The notes: generated by a model not told the origin, from the letters alone. Shown: positions 21,131-30,482, counted from the first letter of the stretch. The stretch: 64,000 bases of DNA from Paraburkholderia humisilvae (GCF_902859855.1 NZ_CADIKH010000015.1:62001-126000), one strand, 5' to 3'. Made by a program: numbers and translations.

Positions 21131-21212
21131 GTCCCGCGAGGGGGCGCCGGAAGGCGGGCGCGGGTCGCGCGCGCCTTGCGTGGCGCGCTCGCGCGTCAAG
21201 ATTTACTTTGGG

Positions 21213-21749
21213 ATGACGATGAAAAAGACTGCTCTCGACTTCTGGGTCGGCCTGTTCGTGGTGCTGGGCTTTATTGCGCTGCTGTTTCTCGCGCTGAAGG
21301 CTGGCAACATGAGTTCGCTGTCGTTTCAGGCGACCTATCCGGTCAAGCTGAAATTCGACAACATTGGTGGCCTCAAGCCGCGTGCGCCGGTCAAGAGCGC
21401 CGGCGTGACGGTCGGCCGCGTCGCATCGATCGGTTTCGACAGCAATACCTATCAGGCGCTGGTGACGATCGACATCGACAAGCAGTACCAGTTTCCGAAG
21501 GACAGCTCGGCGAAGATCCTCACGTCGGGGCTCCTCGGCGAGCAATACATCGGGCTCGAGCCGGGCGGCGACACCGAAATGCTGAAAGCCGGCGACACGA
21601 TCACGATGACGCAGTCGGCGATCGTGCTCGAGAACCTGATCGGACAGTTCCTGTACAGCAAGGCCGCCGATGCGGGCGCAGCCAAGCCGGCGGCGCCCCC
21701 CGCACCGGCCGCCGCGCCGGCTCAACCCGCTTCGGGCGCGGCTCAATAA
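21213..21749 (+). CDS. mlaD: Mla substrate-binding protein MlaD (MCE domain)
   Basis: The 178-residue protein has one N-terminal membrane anchor (FWVGLFVVLGFIALLFLAL). A single MCE domain follows (KLKFDNIGGLKPRAPVKSAG, then DIDKQYQFP and GLLGEQYIGL). MlaD forms a hexameric lipid-binding ring on MlaE. The C-terminus is an Ala/Pro-rich tail (PAAPPAPAAAPAQPASG). The start could be ATG 21213 or ATG 21219 two codons later. Confidence 0.93.
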   Translation: MTMKKTALDFWVGLFVVLGFIALLFLALKAGNMSSLSFQATYPVKLKFDNIGGLKPRAPVKSAGVTVGRVASIGFDSNTYQALVTIDIDKQYQFPKDSSAKILTSGLLGEQYIGLEPGGDTEMLKAGDTITMTQSAIVLENLIGQFLYSKAADAGAAKPAAPPAPAAAPAQPASGAAQ

Positions 21750-21760
21750 GGAGAAGAAGA

Positions 21761-22732
21761 TTGCAGATCAAACCCCAGCGCGCCGCGGCGATCGCGCTTG
21801 CCGCAGCGGCCCTGGTCGGCTGTTCGACCGTTCAGACGCCGACGAAGGAAGACCCGTGGGAAGGCTTCAACCGGACTGTGTTCACGTTCAACGACAAGGT
21901 TGACCAGTACGCGGTCAAACCCGTCGCGCAGGGCTACGTGAAGATCACGCCGCAGCCGGTGCGCGACAGCGTCACGAACTTCTTTTCGAACATCGGCGAC
22001 GTCTATATCGCAGCCAACAACCTGCTGCAGTTGAAGATTGCCGATGGCGTCAGCGACATCATGCGGATCGTGATCAACACCGTGTTCGGCGTCGGCGGCC
22101 TGTTCGACGTCGCGACGATCGCGAAACTGCCGAAGCATGACAACGACCTGGGCCTCACGCTCGGCCACTATGGCGTGCCGTCGGGTCCGTATCTGGTGCT
22201 GCCGCTTTTCGGGCCGAGCACGGTGCGCGACGCGGCCAGCTATGTCGGCAACTACTTCGCGAATCCGATTTCGTATATCGATTCGGACGCGATCAGCTGG
22301 AGCCTGTGGGGCGTGCAGCTGATCAACACGCGGGCGAACCTGCTGAGCGCGACCGACGTGCTGGAAGGCGCCGCGCTCGACAAATACTCGTTCGTGCGCA
22401 ATGCGTATCTGCAACGTCGTCAGTTCCTGCTGACGGGCGGCACGGGCAGTTCGCTGCCGAACTATGGTGAAGGCGCACCGCTGCCGAATTACGACCAGGA
22501 GGGCGCCGCCGCGGCGGGCGCGCCTGCGGCAGGTGCGCCTGGCGGTCCCGCGTCGTCGGCTCCGGCTGCGCCGCGTGGCGCGTCGGGCACAGCGGCTGCT
22601 GAAGGTGCGGTTCCGGCGTCCGGTACACCGGCCCAGCCGCCGGTCGACTCGAACGGCATTCCGTCGCCGACCACGGTGCCGGGCGACCAGGTGGTGCCGC
22701 CGGGACGTTATCCGTCGCTGAGGTTACGCTAA
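21761..22732 (+). CDS. mlaA: Mla outer-membrane lipoprotein MlaA (VacJ)
   Basis: The 323-residue lipoprotein has lipobox ALVGC (Cys21) and the VacJ core DPWEGFNRTVFTFNDKVDQY, NNLLQLKIADG, GLTLGHYGVPSGPYLVLPLFGPS. MlaA sits with porins and removes mislocalised phospholipid from the outer leaflet, handing it to MlaC. The last ~80 residues are low-complexity Ala/Gly/Pro sequence, longer than in E. coli MlaA. The start is TTG 21761, with AAGGAG 7 nt upstream and no ATG available. In E. coli mlaA is unlinked from mlaFEDCB; here it lies inside the operon. Confidence 0.93.
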   Translation: MQIKPQRAAAIALAAAALVGCSTVQTPTKEDPWEGFNRTVFTFNDKVDQYAVKPVAQGYVKITPQPVRDSVTNFFSNIGDVYIAANNLLQLKIADGVSDIMRIVINTVFGVGGLFDVATIAKLPKHDNDLGLTLGHYGVPSGPYLVLPLFGPSTVRDAASYVGNYFANPISYIDSDAISWSLWGVQLINTRANLLSATDVLEGAALDKYSFVRNAYLQRRQFLLTGGTGSSLPNYGEGAPLPNYDQEGAAAAGAPAAGAPGGPASSAPAAPRGASGTAAAEGAVPASGTPAQPPVDSNGIPSPTTVPGDQVVPPGRYPSLRLR

Positions 22733-22859
22733 CCGGATTCGGGACCGCGAGCGCCCGTAACACCGGGATACAACTCTCGCAGGTTTCCGGTGGTTTAGGA
22801 TAGAACTTGCGTGATATTGTCGGCTCGAAGTTAGCGATCTTCTTTTTGCAGGACTGGAA

Positions 22860-23489
22860 ATGAAAAAATTCTTCTTTATCCCGTTTTTCGCAGCATTGTT
22901 CACGTTCGGTGGCGCAGCGGTCGCGCAGACCGTCGACACCAATTCGCCGGACGCGATGGTGAAGACCGTCACGCAGCAGGTGATCGACACGATCCGTTCA
23001 GACAAATCGATCCAGCAAGGCGACATCAACCGGATTACCCAGCTCGTCAACGAAAAGATCCTGCCGTACATCGATTTCCGCCGCACCACGCAACTCGCGA
23101 TGGGGCGCAGCTGGCGCACTGCGACGCCCGAGCAGCAACAGCAGGTCATCGAGCAGTTCAAGATGCTGCTGATCCGCACCTACGCCGGCGCGCTCGCGCA
23201 GGTGAAGAACCAGGAAATCCAGTACAAGCCGTTCCGCGCGAATCCGGACGATACCGATGTCGTTGTGCGCTCGACGGTAATGAACAACGGCCAGCCGATC
23301 GAGCTCGACTATCGCCTGTACAAGACGCCGCAAGGCTGGCGCGTGTATGACATCAACGTGCTCGGCGCATGGCTGATTCAGGCCTACCAGCAACAGTTCG
23401 CCGAGCAGATTCAGCAGCATGGCGTCGACGGCCTGATCCAGTTCCTCACGCAGCGCAACCAGCAGCTGGCGGCGGGCAAGCAGTCGTGA
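22860..23489 (+). CDS. mlaC: Periplasmic phospholipid carrier MlaC
   Basis: The 209-residue protein has a clear Sec signal peptide (MKKFFFIPFFAALFTFGGAAVAQ). The MlaC/Ttg2 fold follows, with YIDFRRTTQLAMGRSWRTA, LLIRTYAGAL and VYDINVLGAWLIQAYQQQF. It ferries phospholipids across the periplasm between MlaA and the MlaFEDB complex. Its TGA overlaps the GTG start of mlaB. Confidence 0.95.
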   Translation: MKKFFFIPFFAALFTFGGAAVAQTVDTNSPDAMVKTVTQQVIDTIRSDKSIQQGDINRITQLVNEKILPYIDFRRTTQLAMGRSWRTATPEQQQQVIEQFKMLLIRTYAGALAQVKNQEIQYKPFRANPDDTDVVVRSTVMNNGQPIELDYRLYKTPQGWRVYDINVLGAWLIQAYQQQFAEQIQQHGVDGLIQFLTQRNQQLAAGKQS

Positions 23490-23818
23490 ACCGTGCACCG
23501 CTTCCAGGCAACGTCGCGGGCAGCTTCGCGACCGGCCCCACGCTGACCCACGCCAGCGCGCGCGCCGCGCTGGCGAGCGGGCTCGAGTGTATCGCGGGCG
23601 GCGCGCGCAACGTCGATTGTGCGCCGCTCACGCAGTTCGATTCGTCCGCGCTCGCGGTGCTGCTCGCGTGGCAGCGCGCGGCCCGCGCACGCGGCGCGGC
23701 CCTGGAAATCGTCAATCTTCCCGCCGGGCTTGCCAGTCTCGCGCAAGCCTATGGCGTCGACACACTGCTGTCGGCGCGACATTCACGCTCAGTCGATACC
23801 GAGCGCTCGCCGTCCTGA
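23486..23818 (+). CDS. mlaB: MlaB, STAS-domain subunit
   Basis: The 110-residue STAS protein starts at GTG 23486, overlapping the mlaC stop (GTGA). The segment LTQFDSSALAVLLAWQRAARARG is the typical STAS helix with the conserved DSS turn, and NLPAGLASLAQAYGVDTLL matches the C-terminal half. MlaB binds and stabilises MlaF in the transporter. Confidence 0.88.
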   Translation: MNRAPLPGNVAGSFATGPTLTHASARAALASGLECIAGGARNVDCAPLTQFDSSALAVLLAWQRAARARGAALEIVNLPAGLASLAQAYGVDTLLSARHSRSVDTERSPS

Positions 23819-23879
23819 TGCAACGTGGAGCCGGCAGCGCGTCCGGCTTTATCCCGACGTTTGCCGCAAGCTTTTGACC

Positions 23880-23885
23880 TATAAT
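23880..23885 (+). promoter_or_regulatory. Candidate internal promoter before the ABC-2 transporter
   Basis: A perfect TATAAT lies about 108 nt before the ABC ATPase start, in the only sizeable gap after mlaB. No consensus -35 is visible. Confidence 0.4.
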
Positions 23886-23895
23886 CAAACGTTTT

Positions 23896-23930
23896 TTGGG
23901 GCAGGTAACCGGCCCCAATTTCGCTTTTCG
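23896..23930 (+). terminator. Terminator-like hairpin between mlaB and the ABC-2 genes
   Basis: TTGGGGC (23896-23902) and GCCCCAA (23912-23918) form a 7-bp stem followed by TTTCGCTTTTCG. It lies just downstream of the TATAAT, so it may end the mla transcript or attenuate transcripts that start here. Confidence 0.55.
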
Positions 23931-23992
23931 TTGCCCCCTTTCTCGTGCGCGAAGCGCACTTTTCAGTCGCCGCCGTCCGGCGGCGCATAGTC

Positions 23993-24919
23993 ATGCCAGC
24001 CATAGAATTCCGTAACGTCAAGAAGCGCTACAAGAGTCTGCAGGCGCTCAAAGGCGTGAGCCTGACGGTTGAAGAAGGTGAGTTTTTCGGGCTGCTCGGC
24101 CCGAATGGCGCGGGCAAGACGACGCTCATCAGCATCCTCGCAGGCCTTGCGCGCGCCGACGAAGGCAGTATCGCGGTGCGCGGTCACGATGTCGTCGACG
24201 ACTTCCGCGCGGCGCGCCGCGCGCTCGGCGTCGTGCCGCAGGAGCTCGTATTCGATCCGTTTTTCACCGTGCGCGAAACCTTGCGAATCCAGTCCGGATA
24301 CTTCGGCTTGCGCCACAACGATGCATGGATCGACGAAGTGATGGCCAATCTCGATCTGACCGAGAAGGCCGATGCAAACATGCGTGCGCTGTCAGGCGGC
24401 ATGAAGCGCCGCGTGCTGGTCGCGCAGGCGCTGGTGCACCGGCCGCCGGTGATCGTGCTCGACGAGCCGACCGCCGGCGTGGACGTCGAACTGCGCCAGA
24501 CGCTGTGGAAATTTATCTCGCGTCTGAACCGCGAGGGCCACACGATCGTACTGACCACCCATTACCTCGAAGAAGCCGAATCGCTGTGCGACCGCATCGC
24601 GATGCTGCGGCGTGGCGAAGTGGTCGCGCTCGATCGCACCAGCGACCTGCTGCGGCGCTTCGCGGGCTTGCAGCTTTTTGTGCGCTTCGCACAGGGCGTG
24701 CTGCCCGCTGAGCTGCGCGCACTCGAAGTCGACCCCGGCGCGGTCAACACGCGCGAGCATCTGCTGCGCCTGTCGAATTACGACGATGTCGAACGGATTC
24801 TCGCGCAGTGCCGCACGGCGGGTTGTACATTCGACGAAATCGAGGTGCGCAAGGCGGATCTCGAAGACGTGTTCGTGCAGGTGATGAACACGCCGGAAAT
24901 GGTCGAGGGGCTTGCATGA
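23993..24919 (+). CDS. ABC-2 transporter ATPase (YadG-like)
   Basis: The 308-residue ATPase has Walker A GPNGAGKT, signature LSGGMKRRVLVAQAL, Walker B VIVLDEPTAGVD and a switch His in LTTHYLEEAE. The C-terminal domain seen in YadG/CcmA-type ABC-2 ATPases follows. It overlaps the permease gene (ATGA). ATG 23993 (MPAIEFRNVKKRY) fits the family N-terminus. Export of a lipid or polysaccharide is typical of ABC-2 systems; the substrate is not known. Confidence 0.9.
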   Translation: MPAIEFRNVKKRYKSLQALKGVSLTVEEGEFFGLLGPNGAGKTTLISILAGLARADEGSIAVRGHDVVDDFRAARRALGVVPQELVFDPFFTVRETLRIQSGYFGLRHNDAWIDEVMANLDLTEKADANMRALSGGMKRRVLVAQALVHRPPVIVLDEPTAGVDVELRQTLWKFISRLNREGHTIVLTTHYLEEAESLCDRIAMLRRGEVVALDRTSDLLRRFAGLQLFVRFAQGVLPAELRALEVDPGAVNTREHLLRLSNYDDVERILAQCRTAGCTFDEIEVRKADLEDVFVQVMNTPEMVEGLA

Positions 24920-25671
24920 GCGGGTTTCGCACGCTGTTCTACAAGGAGCTCCTGCGGTTCTGGAAAGTGTCGTTCCAGACGGTGCTCGCGCCGATCGTCA
25001 CCGCGCTGCTGTACCTGATGATCTTCGGTCACGCGCTGCGCGACCATGTGCAGGTGTATAGCGGGGTCGGCTATACGAGCTTCCTGATTCCCGGCCTCGT
25101 GATGATGAGCATGTTGCAGAACGCGTTTGCGAACAGCTCATCGTCGCTGATCCAGTCGAAGATCACCGGCAACCTCGTGTTCGTCTTGCTGCCGCCGTTG
25201 TCGCATTGGGAAATGTTCGGCGCCTATGTGCTCGCGTCGGTGGCGCGCGGCCTCGCGGTCGGCTTTGGCGTGTTCATCGTGACGGTGTGGTTCATTCCGG
25301 TGAGCTTTACCGCGCCGCTTTTCATCGTGCTGTTCGCGGTGCTGGGTTCGGCGATTCTCGGCACGCTCGGTGTCATCGCTGGCATCTGGGCCGAGAAGTT
25401 CGACCAGCTCGCGGCATTTCAGAACTTTATTATCGTGCCGCTCACGTTCCTGTCGGGCGTGTTCTATTCGACCCACTCGCTGCCGCCCGGTTGGCGCGAG
25501 GTATCGCGGCTCAACCCGTTCTTCTACATGATCGACGGCTTTCGCTACGGCTTTTTCGGCCAGTCGGATATCAATCCGCTCGTGAGCCTCGCGATCGTCG
25601 CCGCATTTTTCGTGGTGCTGGCCGTGCTTGCGATGCGTCTGCTTGCAAGCGGCTACAAGCTGCGCTACTGA
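24916..25671 (+). CDS. ABC-2 transporter permease (YadH-like)
   Basis: The 251-residue permease has six hydrophobic segments. ABC-2 features include FYKELLRFWKVSFQTVLAPI at the N-terminus, YTSFLIPGLVMMSMLQNAF, and FLSGVFYSTHSLPPGWREVS near the C-terminus. It pairs with the ATPase gene through the ATGA overlap. The pair sits between mla and bolA-murA, an envelope-biogenesis setting. Confidence 0.9.
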   Translation: MSGFRTLFYKELLRFWKVSFQTVLAPIVTALLYLMIFGHALRDHVQVYSGVGYTSFLIPGLVMMSMLQNAFANSSSSLIQSKITGNLVFVLLPPLSHWEMFGAYVLASVARGLAVGFGVFIVTVWFIPVSFTAPLFIVLFAVLGSAILGTLGVIAGIWAEKFDQLAAFQNFIIVPLTFLSGVFYSTHSLPPGWREVSRLNPFFYMIDGFRYGFFGQSDINPLVSLAIVAAFFVVLAVLAMRLLASGYKLRY

Positions 25672-25684
25672 CCAGGAGCGTCCC

Positions 25685-25924
25685 ATGTTACCGACTCCCG
25701 AACAGATCAAGACTTACATCTCCGCCGGCCTGCCGTGCGAGCACCTCGAAGTGGAAGGCGATGGTCAGCATTTCTTCGCGACCATCGTTTCCGCGAGCTT
25801 TGAAGGCAAGCGGTTAATTCAGCGTCATCAGCTGGTGTACGCGGCGCTCGGCGACCGCATGCGCGAAGAAATCCACGCCCTCAGCATGAAAACACTGACG
25901 CCTGCCGAATGGCAGAGCGCGTAA
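25685..25924 (+). CDS. ibaG: BolA-family protein (IbaG-like)
   Basis: The 79-residue protein has the BolA fold, with CEHLEVEGDGQHFFATIVS, FEGKRLIQRHQLVYAALG and EEIHALSMKTLTPAEW. The invariant His of the RHQLVY segment can coordinate an Fe-S cluster with a monothiol glutaredoxin in this family. Its place before murA matches ibaG (yrbA)-murA in gamma-proteobacteria. AGGAGCG upstream of ATG 25685 supports the start. Confidence 0.88.
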   Translation: MLPTPEQIKTYISAGLPCEHLEVEGDGQHFFATIVSASFEGKRLIQRHQLVYAALGDRMREEIHALSMKTLTPAEWQSA

Positions 25925-26035
25925 TCTGGAACACTAGTGCGTATTACTCAAGACAGCCACGGCGCCGTGAGCGGCGCCACCCACGTTTCCGCTAATGCGC
26001 AACCCATCGCGCACAACGATCAGGAACCGACAGGC

Positions 26036-27304
26036 ATGGACAAACTCGTCATCGAAGGCGGCCGGCAGTTGGCAGGGGAGATCCACGTTTCAGGTGCAAA
26101 GAATGCCGCGTTGCCGATTCTTTGCGCGAGTCTTTTGAGTTCGGACCCGATGCAGCTCGCGAATGTGCCCGACCTGCAGGACGTGCGCACGACGCTCAAG
26201 CTGCTGCGCCAGATGGGCGTGAAGGCGGAGACGGCAGACGGGACGGGTAAGGTGATGCTCGATGCGTCGAAGGTGAACAACCTCGTCGCGCCATACGAGC
26301 TCGTGAAGACCATGCGCGCTTCCATTCTGGTGCTCGGTCCGCTGGTCGCGCGGTTCGGCGAGGCGAAGGTGTCGCTGCCGGGCGGCTGCGCGATCGGCGC
26401 GCGGCCGGTCGACCAGCATATCAAGGGCCTGCAGGCGATGGGCGCCGAGATCAATATCGAGCATGGTTTTATCGAAGCGCGTGCGAAGCGTTTGAAAGGC
26501 ACGCGGATCATTACCGACATGATCACCGTGACCGGCACCGAGAACCTGCTGATGGCGGCGGTGCTCGCCGAAGGCGAGACGGTGCTGGAAAATGCGGCGC
26601 GCGAGCCGGAGGTCGGCGATCTCGCGCATCTGCTCGTCGCGATGGGCGCGAAGATCGACGGAATCGGCACGGACCGGCTCGTCATCCAGGGTGTCGACAG
26701 GCTGCACGGCGCCGAACATACGGTGCTGCCGGACCGCATCGAGGCGGGCACGTTCCTGTGCGCGGTCGCGGCGGCGGGTGGCGATGTGACGCTGCGACAC
26801 ACTCGTCCGCAAACGCTCGAAGCGGTGATCGACAAGCTGCGCGAAGCCGGTGTCACGATCGACGAAGGCCACGACTGGCTGCGCGTGCGGATGAATCGGC
26901 GCGCCAACGCGGTGTCGTTCCGCACGTCCGAATATCCGGCGTTCCCGACTGACATGCAGGCGCAGTTCATGGCGCTCAACGCGATCGCCGATGGCCCATC
27001 GCGCGTCGTCGAGACGATCTTCGAAAACCGCTTCATGCACGTCCAGGAACTGAATCGCCTCGGTGCGAACATCACGATTGACGGCAATACGGCGCTGGTG
27101 AACGGCGTCGGCAGACTGTCCGGCGCGAAGGTGATGGCGACCGACCTGCGTGCATCGGCGAGTCTCGTGATCGCCGGTCTGTGCGCCGATGGCGAAACGC
27201 TGATCGACCGTATCTATCACCTCGACCGCGGTTACGACCGGATGGAAGTGAAGCTCACCGCGGTTGGCGCCAACGTGCGCCGCGTATCGGGTAAGCAGGC
27301 ATGA
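26036..27304 (+). CDS. murA: UDP-N-acetylglucosamine 1-carboxyvinyltransferase
   Basis: MurA transfers enolpyruvate to UDP-GlcNAc in the first committed step of peptidoglycan synthesis. From ATG 26036 it is 422 residues, standard for MurA. Catalytic Cys118 is in LPGGCAIGARP, the fosfomycin target. Lys22 is in SGAKNAALP, and the second domain shows YPAFPTDMQAQFMAL. An upstream in-frame GTG (25937) would add 33 residues; I prefer the ATG because AGGAA lies 9 nt before it and MDKLVIEGG is the usual N-terminus. The gene overlaps hisG by ATGA. Confidence 0.95.
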   Translation: MDKLVIEGGRQLAGEIHVSGAKNAALPILCASLLSSDPMQLANVPDLQDVRTTLKLLRQMGVKAETADGTGKVMLDASKVNNLVAPYELVKTMRASILVLGPLVARFGEAKVSLPGGCAIGARPVDQHIKGLQAMGAEINIEHGFIEARAKRLKGTRIITDMITVTGTENLLMAAVLAEGETVLENAAREPEVGDLAHLLVAMGAKIDGIGTDRLVIQGVDRLHGAEHTVLPDRIEAGTFLCAVAAAGGDVTLRHTRPQTLEAVIDKLREAGVTIDEGHDWLRVRMNRRANAVSFRTSEYPAFPTDMQAQFMALNAIADGPSRVVETIFENRFMHVQELNRLGANITIDGNTALVNGVGRLSGAKVMATDLRASASLVIAGLCADGETLIDRIYHLDRGYDRMEVKLTAVGANVRRVSGKQA

Positions 27305-28005
27305 GCACGTCGCAGCGAGGCGCGTCCCAGCAGACGTCTTCTGCACAGGCGAGCGGCGTGCCGTTGACGCTGGCGTTGTCAAAAGGGCGTATTTTCGAGG
27401 AAACGGTGCCGCTGCTCGCGGCGGCTGGCGTACAGGTCGCGGAAGACCCGGAATCGTCGCGCAAGCTGATTCTGCCGACCACCGATCCGGATCTGCGGGT
27501 GATTATCGTGCGCGCGACCGATGTGCCGACCTACGTCGAATACGGCGCTGCCGATTTTGGCGTGGCCGGCAAGGACGTGCTGATCGAGCACGGCGGCAGC
27601 GGGCTGTATCAGCCGGTCGACCTGGATATCGCGCGCTGCCGGATGTCGGTCGCGGTGAAGGCGGGTTTCGACTATGCGAACGCGGTGCGCCAGGGTGCGC
27701 GCCTGCGGGTCGCGACGAAGTATGTGCAAACCGCGCGCGAGCATTTCGCGGCGAAAGGCGTGCATGTCGACCTGATCAAGCTGTACGGCTCGATGGAGCT
27801 CGCGCCGCTCGTGGGTCTTGCCGACGCGATCGTCGACCTCGTCAGCTCGGGTGGCACGCTGCGCGCGAACAATCTGGTCGAGGTCGAGGAGATCATGCCG
27901 ATCTCGTCGCGCCTCGTCGTGAATCAGGCCGCGCTGAAGTTGAAGCGCGCCGCGCTGCAGCCATTCCTCGATGCGTTCGAACGCGCGTCGAGGCGCGCGG
28001 TGTGA
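27301..28005 (+). CDS. hisG: ATP phosphoribosyltransferase, short form
   Basis: The 234-residue protein is the short HisG, without the C-terminal regulatory domain, so it should need HisZ, which is not in the window. Motifs are TLALSKGRIFEETVPLL, YGAADFGVAGKDVL and VDLVSSGGTLRANNL (the PRPP loop). It catalyses the first step of histidine synthesis, condensing ATP with PRPP. It starts within the murA stop. Confidence 0.95.
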   Translation: MSTSQRGASQQTSSAQASGVPLTLALSKGRIFEETVPLLAAAGVQVAEDPESSRKLILPTTDPDLRVIIVRATDVPTYVEYGAADFGVAGKDVLIEHGGSGLYQPVDLDIARCRMSVAVKAGFDYANAVRQGARLRVATKYVQTAREHFAAKGVHVDLIKLYGSMELAPLVGLADAIVDLVSSGGTLRANNLVEVEEIMPISSRLVVNQAALKLKRAALQPFLDAFERASRRAV

Positions 28006-28077
28006 TGACGCTCGGGGGCCTCGCGCCGCGAACGGCTGCGAAGGCGCCCCGCGCGTTTTACCGAAACGGATATCAGC

Positions 28078-29400
28078 ATGTCTATCAAGATTCGCAAACT
28101 CGATTCCAGCGCTGACGGCTTCCAGAAGTCGCTGCATGCGGTGCTCGCGTTCGAGGCGAGCGAAGACGAGGCGATCGAGCGTTCGGTCGCACAGATACTC
28201 GCCGACGTGAAAGCGCGCGGCGACGCTGCGGTGCTCGAGTATACGAACCGCTTCGACCGGCTCGACGCGAAGGCCGTCGCCGCGCTCGAGCTGCCGCTAG
28301 CGGAGCTCGAGGCGGCGCTCGAAGGGCTCGGGCCGAAGCGTCGCGCGGCGCTTGAGGCGGCCGCCGCGCGCGTGCGCGCCTACCACGAGAAGCAGAAGAT
28401 CGAATGCGGCAGTCATAGCTGGCAATACGAGGAATCGGACGGCACCGTGCTCGGCCAGAAAGTGACGCCGCTCGATCGCGCGGGTATCTATGTGCCGGGC
28501 GGCAAGGCCGCCTATCCGTCGTCGGTGCTGATGAATGCAATTCCGGCGCGAGTGGCCGGCGTGCGCGAAATCGTGATGGTCGTGCCGACCCCGGATGGTG
28601 TGAAGAACCCGCTCGTGCTGGCGGCGGCGCTGCTCGGCGGCGTCGATCGCGTGTTCACGATCGGCGGCGCACAGGCCATCGGCGCGTTGGCATACGGCAC
28701 CGAAACGGTGCCGGCGGTCGACAAGATCTGCGGACCGGGCAATGCCTATGTCGCGTCCGCGAAGCGGCGCGTGTTCGGCACGGTCGGCATCGACATGATT
28801 GCCGGGCCGTCGGAAATCCTCGTGCTGTGCGACGGCACGACCGATCCGCGCTGGGTCGCGATGGATCTGTTTTCGCAGGCCGAGCACGATGAGCTTGCCC
28901 AGTCCATCCTGCTGTGTCCCGACGACAACTTTATCGCGCGCGTCGAGGCGGCGATCAAGGACTTGCTGCCCACGATGCCGCGGCGCGACGTGATCGCGGC
29001 ATCGCTGACCGGCCGCGGCGCGCTCGTCAAAGTGCGCGACATGGCCGAAGCGTGCGCGATTGCGAACGATATCGCGCCGGAGCACCTCGAAATCTCGGCG
29101 CTCGATCCGCACCAATGGGGGCAGCAGATTCGCAACGCCGGCGCGATTTTCCTTGGGCGCTATACCAGCGAGAGTCTCGGCGACTACTGCGCGGGCCCGA
29201 ACCACGTGTTGCCGACGTCGCGCACCGCACGGTTCTCGTCGCCGCTTGGGGTTTACGATTTCTTCAAGCGTTCGAGCCTGATCGAAGTCAGCTCCGAAGG
29301 CGCGCACACGCTCGGTGAAATCGCGGCGGAACTCGCGTATGGCGAGGGTTTGCCCGCGCATGCGCGCAGCGCGGAATACCGGATGAAGCAGAACGGCTGA
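28078..29400 (+). CDS. hisD: Histidinol dehydrogenase
   Basis: The 440-residue zinc enzyme oxidises L-histidinol to histidine in two NAD-linked steps. Signature stretches are PLDRAGIYVPGGKAAYPSS, GPGNAYVASAKRRVFG, IDMIAGPSEILVL, SQAEHDE and GPNHVLPTSRTARFSS. It lies in order after hisG. Confidence 0.96.
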   Translation: MSIKIRKLDSSADGFQKSLHAVLAFEASEDEAIERSVAQILADVKARGDAAVLEYTNRFDRLDAKAVAALELPLAELEAALEGLGPKRRAALEAAAARVRAYHEKQKIECGSHSWQYEESDGTVLGQKVTPLDRAGIYVPGGKAAYPSSVLMNAIPARVAGVREIVMVVPTPDGVKNPLVLAAALLGGVDRVFTIGGAQAIGALAYGTETVPAVDKICGPGNAYVASAKRRVFGTVGIDMIAGPSEILVLCDGTTDPRWVAMDLFSQAEHDELAQSILLCPDDNFIARVEAAIKDLLPTMPRRDVIAASLTGRGALVKVRDMAEACAIANDIAPEHLEISALDPHQWGQQIRNAGAIFLGRYTSESLGDYCAGPNHVLPTSRTARFSSPLGVYDFFKRSSLIEVSSEGAHTLGEIAAELAYGEGLPAHARSAEYRMKQNG

Positions 29401-29411
29401 CGCTTTACGCG

Positions 29412-30482
29412 ATGACTACCCCACAAGACATCATCCGCCGCGACGTGCTGGCGATGACCAGCTATCCGGTGCCGGACGCAACCGGCTTCGTGAAGCTCGA
29501 CGCGATGGAGAACCCGTTCTCACTGCCGCCGCCGCTTGCGGCGCAACTCGCGGAACATCTGGCGGGCATCGCGCTGAACCGATACCCCGCGCCGCGGCCG
29601 GGCGCGTTGCTCGACAAGCTCAAGCGTGCGATGCACGTGCCGGCGAACTGCGAGGTGCTGCTCGGCAACGGCTCCGATGAAATCATCAGCATGATCTCGG
29701 TGGCGTGCGCGCAGCCGGGCGCCAAGGTGCTCGCGCCGGTGCCGGGCTTCGTGATGTACCAGCTATCCGCGCAGTTCGCGAATCTGGAGTTTGTCGGGGT
29801 GCCGCTGCATGCGGATTTCACGCTCGATACCGGCGCGATGCTCGCGGCCATCGAAGCGCACCGCCCGGCCGTCATCTATCTCGCGTACCCCAACAACCCG
29901 ACTGGCAACCTGTTCGACGAAAACGCGATCGAGCGGATCATCGCGGCCGCGAAGCGCAGCCTCGTCGTGATCGACGAGGCCTATCAGCCGTTCGCCGGGC
30001 ACAGCTGGATGCCGCGCGCGGGCGAATTCGACAATGTCGTCGTGATGCGCACCGTATCGAAGCTTGGGCTCGCCGGTATTCGTCTTGGCTACCTCGCCGG
30101 CCGGCCGGCATGGCTCGCCGAATTCGACAAGGTACGTCCGCCGTACAACATCAACGTGCTGACCCAGGCGACCGCCGATTTCCTGCTCGATCACATCGAT
30201 GTGCTCGATGCGCAGGCTGCGCACCTGCGTGCGGAGCGGGCGAAACTGGCGCGGGCGGTTGCCGGCCTGCCCGGCGCCGAGGTGTTTCCGAGCGCCGGCA
30301 ACTTTCTGCTGGTGCGCGTGCCGGATGCGTCCGCGACCTTCGAAGCGCTGCTTGGCGCGCGGGTTCTGATCAAAAACGTGAGTAAAATGCACCCACTGCT
30401 GGCGAATTGCGTACGTCTGACGGTCGGTGCTCCGGACGAGAACACGCAATTGCTTGCCGCGCTAAGGCTCGCGTTGCATTGA
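29412..30482 (+). CDS. hisC: Histidinol-phosphate aminotransferase
   Basis: The 356-residue PLP enzyme belongs to fold type I. NPTGNLF and the Asp of VIDEAYQPF contact PLP. The Schiff-base Lys is in RTVSKLGLAGIRLGYL, and the Arg of RLTVG near the end contacts the phosphate. It follows hisD by 11 nt. Confidence 0.95.
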   Translation: MTTPQDIIRRDVLAMTSYPVPDATGFVKLDAMENPFSLPPPLAAQLAEHLAGIALNRYPAPRPGALLDKLKRAMHVPANCEVLLGNGSDEIISMISVACAQPGAKVLAPVPGFVMYQLSAQFANLEFVGVPLHADFTLDTGAMLAAIEAHRPAVIYLAYPNNPTGNLFDENAIERIIAAAKRSLVVIDEAYQPFAGHSWMPRAGEFDNVVVMRTVSKLGLAGIRLGYLAGRPAWLAEFDKVRPPYNINVLTQATADFLLDHIDVLDAQAAHLRAERAKLARAVAGLPGAEVFPSAGNFLLVRVPDASATFEALLGARVLIKNVSKMHPLLANCVRLTVGAPDENTQLLAALRLALH

